This document shows positions 8,464-15,184 of a DNA stretch of 64,000 bases, in pieces. The stretch is from Candidatus Gastranaerophilales bacterium (GTDB lineage Bacteria; Cyanobacteriota; Vampirovibrionia; Gastranaerophilales; Gastranaerophilaceae). Position 1 is the first letter of the stretch. Each line of letters starts with the position of its first letter. The stretch is from positions 1-64,000 of the forward strand of contig CALUPW010000010.1 of the NCBI GenBank assembly GCA_944322785.1. Direction: 5' to 3'. The notes under the pieces are model-generated. The model was not told the origin of the DNA. It was given only the letters and a program-made list of their open reading frames with translations, and ran no database searches. The translations under genes were made by a program, and so were the position numbers.

Positions 8464-8796
8464 ATGTGTAAAATGGATAATAAAAAATTATTGGGTAAAC
8501 GAATTAAAGAAATACGCAAGCTAAAAAATTATACACAGGAAGAACTTGCAGAAATGATTAACTTGGAGACATCTTCTCTAAGCGGAATTGAATCAGGCAG
8601 ATTTTTTCCATCCTTGCACGTATTAGATAAATTATCTCAAACATTAGATGTTGAATTGATTGAATTCTTCAAATTTTCAACAGTCGATATTCCAAAAAAT
8701 TTGGATGAAGAAATTATAAAAATTATAACCAGCCAAAAAGCACAAAATAAAGTTATAATTTATAAATTATTAAATACCTTATTTCCTACAGCTTAA
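8464..8796 (+). CDS. XRE-family HTH regulator
   Basis: A 110-residue DNA-binding protein. Residues ~5-60 form a Cro/CI-type helix-turn-helix (KRIKEIRKLKNYTQEELAEM, SSLSGIESGRFFPSLHVLDKL). The C-terminal ~45 residues are helical and probably serve dimerisation. It is divergent from the prepilin gene 7632-8318 and convergent with the SEC-C gene. A second regulator of the same length class is at 16568-16894. The two share the layout of HTH plus short acidic tail, but no toxin partner is visible. Confidence 0.85.
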   Translation: MCKMDNKKLLGKRIKEIRKLKNYTQEELAEMINLETSSLSGIESGRFFPSLHVLDKLSQTLDVELIEFFKFSTVDIPKNLDEEIIKIITSQKAQNKVIIYKLLNTLFPTA

Positions 8797-8817
8797 ATTT
8801 ATTGATTTTTATATAAA

Positions 8818-10125
8818 TTATAAATTAGCTCCGCAGCATTTTTTAAATTTTTTGCCGCTTCCGCAAGGACAAGGGTCGTTGCGCCCGATTTTGGATATAT
8901 CAATTTTAGACAAATCAAGTTTTGGTTTTTCTTCGTTTTCCTCAATTATTCCGAGAGTTTGTGAAAATGCTTTTGACTTGTACAACACCGTTGTTGATGA
9001 ATAAATTTTTAAATCGTTTGATTTTCCTTTAAACTCCTTCAGCAAATCATCCAGTGTGTAACTTTTTTGAAGAATTTTGTTAACAACTTCCATGAAGTTT
9101 TTATGCTTAGCAGCAACACGTTTAATCAAATTAGCCGAAATCTTATCATTCAAAAGAAAATAGTTTACACATTTATCGTAGTTTCCAACGGATGTGATGT
9201 CTTCTGTTTCAAATATTTTGTTGAAAGTTCCGTAAAACGGGATTGCATACATACCCAGCTCTTTATCGAAAATAATTCCGACATCATAGATTTCTTCATG
9301 TGACGAAAAACCGCCCAGTGAATTTTCCAGAAAATTGTTGTAGCTGTTATTAAACTCTTTTACTTCAAAAAATCCGTAAGTTTCCGGAAGTTGAATTTTA
9401 TCCGTAAAATCTGACTTTTCGCCGGTTTCCGAATAATCATTGAACAGACCGATTAAATCATCTGCGAATTTGTTTGTTGTGATAACTTCATCTTTACCAA
9501 AAAATTCAATAAATTTGTTGTATATATTTGCGACTTCTTCCTCTATTTCTTTTTGTTTTTCCGGATTGTCAAGATATACAAGTTCCGGATTTTGAACGAT
9601 TTTGGCAACAGCATATCTGTAAGCTTCATCTTTTCTGGTTGAAGCCAGAACGCCGGAAATTTCAAGAAGATAACATCTGTCACCATGATGGAACAGACGT
9701 GCAACAACATACTGTCCTGCCCCTATTCCGCGAAAAGATGTCATTTTGACAAGTGATAAGGCTTCATAAACTTTTTCGTTTACAATATTATATAGGCTGA
9801 AACCGCTCTTTAAAACTTTTTTTACTTCAAAAACCGATGCGATTGATTGTTTCAATTCTCTGATTATTTTAACAGCATCATTTGAAAGCTCTTTTTTCTT
9901 TTCCAGATAGATATCAAAAACTGTTTTTCTTTCGTTCCCCAGACGCCGTTCAAAAATATAATTAAAACATGCCGCCTGAAATTGAACAGTGGTAGAAGAA
10001 TTGTTTAAACCGATTGTTTTTACATATTCGGCAAAATCCGGCTGTATGCTTTCATCCTGCCTTATAAAAAGCGCCAGATCTTTTATAATATCGTTAATTT
10101 CTTTCAATTCTTCTAAAATTACCAT
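8818..10125 (-). CDS. SEC-C motif protein of unknown function
   Basis: A 435-residue soluble protein ending in a textbook SEC-C zinc motif, [18 protein letters not shown]. This is the same zinc knuckle found at the end of many SecA proteins and in unrelated proteins. The rest is Lys/Glu-rich and helical with no recognisable enzyme motif. The SecA encoded at 44135-46771 lacks such a C-terminal motif. Start ATG 10125 follows GGGAGATTAG. It is a single gene, convergent with the XRE regulator. The motif is certain; the function is unknown. Confidence 0.8.
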   Translation of the reverse strand: MVILEELKEINDIIKDLALFIRQDESIQPDFAEYVKTIGLNNSSTTVQFQAACFNYIFERRLGNERKTVFDIYLEKKKELSNDAVKIIRELKQSIASVFEVKKVLKSGFSLYNIVNEKVYEALSLVKMTSFRGIGAGQYVVARLFHHGDRCYLLEISGVLASTRKDEAYRYAVAKIVQNPELVYLDNPEKQKEIEEEVANIYNKFIEFFGKDEVITTNKFADDLIGLFNDYSETGEKSDFTDKIQLPETYGFFEVKEFNNSYNNFLENSLGGFSSHEEIYDVGIIFDKELGMYAIPFYGTFNKIFETEDITSVGNYDKCVNYFLLNDKISANLIKRVAAKHKNFMEVVNKILQKSYTLDDLLKEFKGKSNDLKIYSSTTVLYKSKAFSQTLGIIEENEEKPKLDLSKIDISKIGRNDPCPCGSGKKFKKCCGANL

Positions 10126-10258
10126 CTAATCTCCCTCATCTATAAATGTTTAAAGTAATTGAGCCTGCCATTAGAATAATTTAAACAAATGTAAAATTCA
10201 ATACCCATAACAGGACAATTTGTTTAACAAAAACAGTAAAATATGCTAAAATTAAAAT

Positions 10259-10852
10259 ATGAAGAAAATATTTTTATTAATCGGAACTTTATTATTTGTA
10301 ACAAGCACAGCATTCGGATATTCAATGCCAAGGTGGGGCATGACATCTGTCGATGTTTATGTACCGGAAAACCAGTACACAGGAACAGTTCAAAGAGCTT
10401 TTAACACCTGGGCGGGTGCAACCGGCGGGAAAATGCGGTTTCGTTTCCGCACAACCGGATTTGCTGAAAACAATGCGCCTATAAGAGTTACTTTTAAAAA
10501 TGAACAGGCACCGTATTATATTGTAACTTCAAAAAGATTTGAAACAACCGGATATTTCACTAATATGGATGAAGGTTTTATAAACAGAGGACTTTTAACT
10601 GTCTATACAATAGACCGGAAAGGTGAGGCAATAAACACTGATGATTTATACGGAAGTCTGCTGTCAGAAATCGGATATATATTGGGTCTGGAAAAAGTTT
10701 ACGGCGACTGCAATGTTGGAGAGCATAAGACTGTTATGTGTCAGAATAATGTCGGTAAGGACAATGTGATTACCGATAAAGACCGTGATACAATCCAGAA
10801 AAAATACAGCCGTTCCAGTGAAGACATAAAAAATAAAAAATCCGGCAATTAA
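10259..10852 (+). CDS. secreted matrixin-like protein without the zinc-binding histidines
   Basis: A 197-residue protein with a clear signal peptide (MKKIFLLIGTLLFVTSTAFG). It has the layout of a bacterial matrixin-like (M10) domain: W-x(3)-VDVYVP, AFNTWAGATGGKMRFRF, then the active-site region. There the family's HExxHxxGxxH reads S136-E-I-G-Y140-I-L-G-L-E-K146. The general-base Glu137 and the Gly are kept, but all three zinc His are replaced. A Met (VMCQNN) still follows, as in the Met-turn. It should therefore be a non-catalytic paralog, perhaps a binding protein or inhibitor. A degenerate but expressed gene and a decaying one cannot be told apart, though the frame is intact. Confidence 0.75.
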   Translation: MKKIFLLIGTLLFVTSTAFGYSMPRWGMTSVDVYVPENQYTGTVQRAFNTWAGATGGKMRFRFRTTGFAENNAPIRVTFKNEQAPYYIVTSKRFETTGYFTNMDEGFINRGLLTVYTIDRKGEAINTDDLYGSLLSEIGYILGLEKVYGDCNVGEHKTVMCQNNVGKDNVITDKDRDTIQKKYSRSSEDIKNKKSGN

Positions 10853-11097
10853 GAATTATAGGATTAATATAGATCCCATAAATATTGATTTGACATTAAG
10901 GATTTTAGTGTTAATATTTTAGTTGTGTTTATCGGTTAAACACAATTTGATTTACACAGATTGAAATACAAAACCGTTTAAAAGATTTTAGTCTGCGTAG
11001 AGCTATTGAAAACTTAATATCGGGATGTAGCACTCTGCCGAACAAAACAATTGAGTATTGTTTTGTGAGAGGTTGGGAGCGCCATCCATTTCATCAT
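10853..11097 (+). promoter_or_regulatory. promoter and leader of tRNA-Pro(CGG)
   Basis: TTGACA at 10890-10895, a 16-base spacer and TAATAT at 10912-10917 form a good promoter. A hairpin TTGTGTTTA / TAAACACAA lies at 10923-10945, at the expected transcript start. Between 11020 and 11085 sits the tRNA-like structured element described separately. No protein-coding gene is visible. Confidence 0.6.
11021..11085 (+). ncRNA. tRNA-like structured element, copy A
   Basis: The element starts with CGGGATGTAGC, identical to the 5' end of the tRNA-Pro(CGG) that follows. It then holds a hairpin: CTCT/AGAG lower stem, an asymmetric GCCGA/G internal loop, a 10-bp upper stem (ACAAAACAAT/ATTGTTTTGT) and the pentaloop TGAGT. 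CATCC near 11082 can pair back to GGATG, giving a tRNA-acceptor-like closing stem. Copies B and C at 11338 and 11442 share the loop, internal loop and lower stem, with four compensatory changes in the upper stem. I know no named RNA family with this form. Confidence 0.6.
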
Positions 11098-11171
11098 CGG
11101 GATGTAGCGCAGCTTGGTAGCGCACCGTGTTCGGGTCGCGGGGGCCGCAGGTTCAAATCCTGTCATCCCGA
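11098..11171 (+). tRNA. tRNA-Pro (anticodon CGG)
   Basis: The acceptor stem CGGGATG/CATCCCG is perfect. The D arm is GCGC...GCGC, the anticodon stem CCGTG/CGCGG with loop TTCGGGT (anticodon CGG, G37), and the T arm GCAGG-TTCAAAT-CCTGT. The discriminator is A and CCA is not encoded. A T-run directly after the gene (ATTTTTTAA) may terminate transcription. Confidence 0.93.
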
Positions 11172-11337
11172 TTTTTTAATTGGAAACAAAATAGTTCCTG
11201 TATTAAAAAAAAATTTCTGTTGAAACAGGAAGTGATAATTGATATCAGGAACTTAATCGGCACAGCGCAGGGATTCCAAATTTTGATTAATATATAAACT
11301 AATAAGTCGGACCTTGCGACAACTTAATATTCTTTTT

Positions 11338-11420
11338 CGGGACGTGGCACTCTGCCGAGAAAAATGATTAAGTATCATTTTTCGAGAGGATTGGTAGCGT
11401 AGCTGCCAAGCTGCGATCCG
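11338..11420 (+). ncRNA. tRNA-like three-way-junction element, copy B
   Basis: P1 pairs CGGGACGTGGC with GCTGCGATCCG (10 of 11 positions, with G-U pairs). P2 is CTCT/AGAG, then the GCCGA/G internal loop, a 10-bp stem (GAAAAATGAT/ATCATTTTTC) and loop TAAGT. P3 is TTGGTAGC/GCTGCCAA with loop GTA. Together they form a compact three-way junction. The 5' strand of P1 copies the tRNA-Pro 5' end. The 3' side is complementary to the D arm of the tRNA downstream. Confidence 0.6.
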
Positions 11421-11441
11421 TGACAACTTAATATTCTTTTT

Positions 11442-11524
11442 CGGGACGTGGCACTCTGCCGAGAAAAATGATTAAGTATCATTTTTCGAGAGGATTGGTA
11501 GCGTAGCTGCCAAGCTGCGATCCG
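11442..11524 (+). ncRNA. tRNA-like three-way-junction element, copy C
   Basis: Identical in sequence and predicted fold to copy B at 11338-11420. It lies directly before the tRNA-Pro(GGG) gene, separated only by the 20-base T-rich spacer. Confidence 0.6.
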
Positions 11525-11545
11525 TGACAACTTAATATTCTTTTT

Positions 11546-11622
11546 CGGGACGTGGCGCAGCTTGGTAGCGTGCTACCTTGGGGTGGTAGAGGTCGCAGGT
11601 TCAAATCCTGTCGTTCCGACCA
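11546..11622 (+). tRNA. tRNA-Pro (anticodon GGG), CCA encoded
   Basis: The acceptor stem is CGGGACG/CGTTCCG with one G-U pair. The D arm is GCGC...GCGT, the anticodon stem CTACC/GGTAG with loop TTGGGGT (anticodon GGG), and the T arm GCAGG-TTCAAAT-CCTGT. ACCA follows the stem. A terminator-like inverted repeat GACTTGGCGAATC...GTGAGTC and T-run follow at about 11630-11667. Confidence 0.93.
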
Positions 11623-11666
11623 TTTAAAAAGACTTGGCGAATCAATTCGGTGAGTCTTTTATTTTT

Positions 11667-12044
11667 TTAACAAAGCTCCGCATCAGCTAAACCAAACTGC
11701 TCAAGAGAATTTTGTTTTGCTTGAATACAAATAAATTCAAATTCACCATCAGCGGTATTTTCAATTGTTCTTGCCGCATCCGGCAATACTTTTACAGCAG
11801 AACCTTCCTTAAGATTTACAGGCTCTCCGTCCACAGTAAGAATACCCTCACCTTTTAAAATGATATAAACCTCCTCATTTTGCTTATGCCTGTGGTTAAA
11901 AGGCACTTTAAATCCTCCCGGAACAGTATTAATTGATACTTCGCATCCGGACAACTCTAATTTGTCATGTAAAAATACTTTCCCATTCTCAAGTCGAATA
12001 ATTTCATCTAATTTTCCTAATTCTACATTTTTGTAATTTTTCAT
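11667..12044 (-). CDS. cupin-domain protein
   Basis: A small single-domain cupin of 125 residues. Cupin motif 1 reads PFNHRHKQNEEVYIILKGEG, giving His, His and Glu as metal ligands, and motif 2 follows as LKEGSAVKVLPDAARTIEN. The fourth ligand His of motif 2 is not obvious. Such proteins range from isomerases and dioxygenases to sugar-binding regulators, so no substrate is proposed. It lies 51 bases downstream of a marR-type gene on the same strand. A half-palindrome resembling the probable MarR operator lies just upstream of the start (12060-12074), so it is likely part of that regulator's regulon. Confidence 0.82.
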   Translation of the reverse strand: MKNYKNVELGKLDEIIRLENGKVFLHDKLELSGCEVSINTVPGGFKVPFNHRHKQNEEVYIILKGEGILTVDGEPVNLKEGSAVKVLPDAARTIENTADGEFEFICIQAKQNSLEQFGLADAELC

Positions 12045-12059
12045 AAAAATTCCCCTTTC

Positions 12060-12074
12060 GTTCGATATCTAACT
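12060..12074. promoter_or_regulatory. probable MarR operator before the cupin gene
   Basis: GTTCGATATCTAACT is an imperfect palindrome. Its right half matches the perfect palindrome upstream of the marR-type gene (12550-12565). The recurrence before both genes supports a common repressor. Confidence 0.45.
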
Positions 12075-12095
12075 ATTTACCTAAAAATTTTTGGG

Positions 12096-12518
12096 TTAGT
12101 TATTGCTTTCTTCTGCCATTTTTTCAAGAAGGTGGTCTATTAGTAATGACTCCTCATCTGACAAATTTTTGTACAACATTTTATTTAAATTTATCGATAT
12201 TTCATCAAATAAAACTTTGAATTCCAATCCTTTATCTGTTAGTGCAATATACGTAATTCTGTTGTCCTCTAATGATTTTTCTCGTTTAACAAACCCGAGT
12301 TTTTCCAGTTTATCAACCAGTACAGTTATTGTCGGTTTTGTACGGTGAATTTTTTTTGCAATATCATGCATTGTTGATTTTCCTTCTACATAAAGCACTG
12401 CAAGAATATCTCCATGACTCGGCACCAACCCCGCAAGACCGTTTTTGTTCAAGCTGTCAACTATAAACTTGTTTCCTTTTTCATGTATTCTTGATATTAA
12501 TGAGAGTGCTTTTTGCAT
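12096..12518 (-). CDS. MarR-family transcriptional regulator
   Basis: A 140-residue winged-helix regulator. The core is DILAVLYVEGKSTMHDIAKKIHRTKPTITVLVDKLEKLGFVKREKSLEDNRITYIALTDKG spread over residues ~38-98, with the wing at SLEDNR. Helices at both ends form the dimer interface. No Cys sensor is evident. It lies upstream of the cupin gene and has a perfect palindrome AGTTAGACATCTAACT about 30 bases before its start, consistent with autoregulation. The ligand is unknown. Confidence 0.88.
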   Translation of the reverse strand: MQKALSLISRIHEKGNKFIVDSLNKNGLAGLVPSHGDILAVLYVEGKSTMHDIAKKIHRTKPTITVLVDKLEKLGFVKREKSLEDNRITYIALTDKGLEFKVLFDEISINLNKMLYKNLSDEESLLIDHLLEKMAEESNN

Positions 12519-12549
12519 AACAAAATCTCGATATTTACATTTTAATTAT

Positions 12550-12565
12550 AGTTAGACATCTAACT
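12550..12565. promoter_or_regulatory. palindromic operator upstream of the MarR-family gene
   Basis: AGTTAGACATCTAACT has two perfect 7-base arms around CA, typical in size for MarR-family sites. It lies between this gene's start (12518) and the end of the ArsR-family gene. Confidence 0.5.
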
Positions 12566-12587
12566 TTTGTCAATAGCTTTTGGTTTT

Positions 12588-12938
12588 TCACTCGCAAATG
12601 TGCTCTAATGCTTTTTCAATTATACTTTTTACGTGATGATCATTAAGCGCATAAAATACATTCTTGCCTTTTTTCTTTGCTTTTACAAGTTTCGCTGTCT
12701 TTAAAACCTTTAATTGATGCGAAACAGCGGATTTTGTCATGTTTAATAAAACAGCCAGATCGCCTACGCACAATTCACTCTCATCCAGCGCCCACAAAAG
12801 CTTTATTCGTGTACCGTCACCCATTACCTTAAAAAAATCCGAAAGCTCGTATAATAATGTTTCCTCCGGCATTTTGGGTCTTAAATTTTCCACCAGATCT
12901 GGATTTATAGCCTCACAATCCGATCCTTTTATCTCCAT
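12588..12938 (-). CDS. ArsR/SmtB-family metal-sensing repressor
   Basis: A 116-residue winged-helix repressor. It carries the ELCVGDLAVLLNM helix with the metal-site Cys typical of CadC/SmtB-like sensors, then the recognition helix SAVSHQLKVLKTAKLV and the wing KKGKNVFYAL. The C-terminal helix ends with HHVKSIIEKALEHICE, which offers His, Glu and Cys ligands of the alpha-5 zinc site. ATG 12938 is preferred over an upstream in-frame start because GAAAGGAAACGG precedes it. It is divergent from a P-type metal ATPase gene, with operator copies at both promoters. It should release DNA when Zn, Cd or Pb is high. Confidence 0.88.
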   Translation of the reverse strand: MEIKGSDCEAINPDLVENLRPKMPEETLLYELSDFFKVMGDGTRIKLLWALDESELCVGDLAVLLNMTKSAVSHQLKVLKTAKLVKAKKKGKNVFYALNDHHVKSIIEKALEHICE

Positions 12939-12972
12939 AATTATCCGTTTCCTTTCTATTTTATTATACATA

Positions 12973-13085
12973 CAAATGAATAATTGTTCAACTATATAAG
13001 TTTTGTAACAAATTACATTTTACATCTTGAAAATTGAACAGTTGTTCAATTATAATAATTATATAGTTGAACAATTATTCATTTG
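12973..13085. promoter_or_regulatory. divergent operator region of the arsR-type gene and metal ATPase
   Basis: A 26-base sequence at 12973-12998 reappears as an exact reverse complement at 13060-13085. Each copy contains TGAATAATTGTTCA or its inverse, an ArsR/SmtB-type site. A third, perfect palindrome ATTGAACA-GT-TGTTCAAT lies between them at 13033-13050. One site sits at each gene's promoter and one in the middle. Confidence 0.8.
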
Positions 13086-13095
13086 AGAGGTAAAT

Positions 13096-14985
13096 ATGTG
13101 CGATTTCTGTAATGAAAATCATCACGTACACGAACACGAAGATTTTACCGGTCTGCAGATTTGCAAAATATGCATTGCTCCGGTATTTCTTATTTGTGCA
13201 ATTTGTATTGACATTTCAGATACATTAAAATTTTTATTATTTATTGCAGCATATTTAATTGCCGGTGGAGATATACTTTTAAAAGCATTTAAAAATATTA
13301 TTAAAGGTAAAATTTTTGATGAGAATTTTTTAATGGGACTTGCAACACTCGGTGCTTTTGCGATTAAAGAGTATCCGGAAGCTGTTATGGTAATGCTGCT
13401 TTACCGGATAGGCGAATACTTCCAGCATAGAGCTGTCGAAAAATCAAAAAAATCAATTACAGAACTTATGGATATTCGTCCGGATTATGCAAATATTGAA
13501 GAAAGCGGCAGACTTATAAAAAAATCGCCTGAAGATATTAAAATAAATGATATTATTATTGTTCAAACAGGTGAAAAGATTCCGCTTGACGGAATTGTGG
13601 TTGACGGAAGCGCTTCTGTTGACACATCGGCTTTGACAGGTGAATCTGTTCCCAAACAATTAAAAATCGGAGATGATGCCTTCAGCGGGTATATTAACAA
13701 AGACGGCTTTTTAAAAATCAAAGTAACAAAACTATTTAAACAGTCAACCGTTTCCAAAATACTTGAACTTGTTGAGCATGCAAGTTCTAAAAAAGCAAAA
13801 GCTGAGAATTTCATAACTAAATTTGCGAGATACTATACTCCGGCTGTTGTTTTTGGTGCTGTTATTCTGGCCGTTGTGCCGCCGTTTGTAACTGGCGGCA
13901 GCTTCGAAATCTGGTTTCAACGTGCTCTTACTTTTCTTGTAATTTCATGCCCATGTGCACTTGTAATTTCTGTTCCTTTGGGATTTTTCGCCGGGCTGGG
14001 CGCCGCTTCAAAATGCGGAATTCTAGTAAAAGGAAGCAACTATCTGGAAGCACTTTCAAAACCGGATACTGTTGTTTTTGACAAAACAGGAACACTTACA
14101 AAAGGTATTTTTAAAGTCAGCAAAATTTTCCCTGCTAACGGTTTTGAGAGAGATGAACTTTTAAAGCTTATGGCATATGCAGAAAACTATTCAACACACC
14201 CGATTGCAATATCGCTAAAAGAGGCTTACGGGAAAAATATCAACACAGACGACCTCAAAAATATAACAGAAATTGCAGGAAACGGAATAAAAGCCGTTAT
14301 CAAAAATGACACTATTCTTGCAGGGAATGAAAAACTTATGCAGGAATTTAACATTGAATACATGCCATATACTGCCTCAGGCACAGTAATTTATGCGGCA
14401 AAAAACAATCAATTTATGGGGCATATTGTGATATCCGATGAAATTAAGGAAGATTCCTACAGAGCAGCAGAACAATTAAAGAAACTCGGAATTAAAACAT
14501 TTATGCTGACAGGCGACAATGAAGATACTGCAAAAAATGTTTCAGAAAAACTTGGAATTGACAAACACTATTCGGGACTTCTGCCTTCCGAAAAAATTGA
14601 AAAACTGGAAGAAATTATTACAGGAAAACAGAAAGGGAAATCCGTTATTTTTATCGGCGATGGTATAAATGATGCACCTGTCCTGACAAGAGCAGATGTC
14701 GGCATCGCAATGGGCTGTCTTGGTTCTGATGCTGCAATTGAAGCTGCAGATGCCGTCATTATGGATGACAAACCGTCAAAAATTGTGGCTGCAGTCAATA
14801 TTTCAAAAAAAACAATGCGTATTGTAAAACAAAATATTATTTTTGCCCTCGGTGTTAAAGTTTTATTTTTGATTCTGGGCGCATTAGGATTTATGACAAT
14901 GTGGGGTGCTGTTTTTGCTGATGTCGGGGTGGCTCTTCTTGCTGTACTGAATTCGCTTCGTGCACTCCAATACAAAAATGTTTAG
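13096..14985 (+). CDS. P1B-type metal-exporting ATPase (Zn/Cd/Pb type)
   Basis: An inner-membrane pump of 629 residues that expels Zn(II)/Cd(II)/Pb(II) using ATP. Visible features are the TGES actuator motif (~181), the CPC metal site in the membrane helix (285-287), DKTGT with the phosphorylated Asp329, a THPIA nucleotide-binding motif, GDGINDAP, and C-terminal helices. The CPC motif and a DxG in the last helix (ADVGVALLAVLNSLRAL) fit the Zn/Cd group. There is no N-terminal HMA domain; a short Cys/His-rich tail (CDFCNENHHVHEHE) takes its place. It is divergent from an ArsR-type repressor with shared operators and is terminated by a hairpin. It could be called cadA or zntA. Confidence 0.93.
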   Translation: MCDFCNENHHVHEHEDFTGLQICKICIAPVFLICAICIDISDTLKFLLFIAAYLIAGGDILLKAFKNIIKGKIFDENFLMGLATLGAFAIKEYPEAVMVMLLYRIGEYFQHRAVEKSKKSITELMDIRPDYANIEESGRLIKKSPEDIKINDIIIVQTGEKIPLDGIVVDGSASVDTSALTGESVPKQLKIGDDAFSGYINKDGFLKIKVTKLFKQSTVSKILELVEHASSKKAKAENFITKFARYYTPAVVFGAVILAVVPPFVTGGSFEIWFQRALTFLVISCPCALVISVPLGFFAGLGAASKCGILVKGSNYLEALSKPDTVVFDKTGTLTKGIFKVSKIFPANGFERDELLKLMAYAENYSTHPIAISLKEAYGKNINTDDLKNITEIAGNGIKAVIKNDTILAGNEKLMQEFNIEYMPYTASGTVIYAAKNNQFMGHIVISDEIKEDSYRAAEQLKKLGIKTFMLTGDNEDTAKNVSEKLGIDKHYSGLLPSEKIEKLEEIITGKQKGKSVIFIGDGINDAPVLTRADVGIAMGCLGSDAAIEAADAVIMDDKPSKIVAAVNISKKTMRIVKQNIIFALGVKVLFLILGALGFMTMWGAVFADVGVALLAVLNSLRALQYKNV

Positions 14986-15004
14986 GTTTACTTTTATAAA
15001 ACTG

Positions 15005-15040
15005 CACAACAACCGGCTCCGGCTGTTGTGTTGCTTTTTT
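15005..15040 (+). terminator. terminator after the metal ATPase gene
   Basis: CACAACAACCGG / CCGGCTGTTGTG with a 2-base loop and one mismatch is followed by TTGCTTTTTT. It lies 20 bases after the stop. Confidence 0.85.
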
Positions 15041-15184
15041 CTCTCAAATTCCAAATAACTTAATCCTTAATAACAAAAACTTCATATTCATCCCTCAATT
15101 TCAGGATTTTTTTCTTAAACATTTGAAAATTATAATAAAAGATTGTATAATTGACAGGTAACTATAGTTAAGAGGGTAAACAAT

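Larger units (their letters stand above)
11318..11545 (+). repeat. two identical 104-bp tandem units plus a partial third running into tRNA-Pro(GGG)
   Basis: Units begin at 11318 and 11422, each starting GACAACTTAATATTC. A third unit starts at 11526 and runs unchanged to about 11556, where its CGGGACGTGGC becomes the 5' end of the real tRNA. Each full unit is a 20-base spacer plus an 84-base structured element. The two copies look identical, so the duplication is recent or is maintained by recombination. Confidence 0.9.

Noticed and set aside
8464-8796. XRE regulator as an antitoxin of a toxin-antitoxin pair
   Set aside because: No small toxin gene lies beside it; neighbours are a divergent prepilin and a convergent 435-residue SEC-C protein. 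The same holds for 16568-16894.
11318-11525. Tandem repeats as a CRISPR array
   Set aside because: Units are identical over their full 104 bases with no variable spacers, and no cas genes are present.
11021-11545. T-box riboswitch near tRNA-Pro
   Set aside because: No T-box sequence (TGGNACCGCG-like) and no aminoacyl-tRNA synthetase or amino-acid gene downstream; the downstream genes are the tRNAs themselves.
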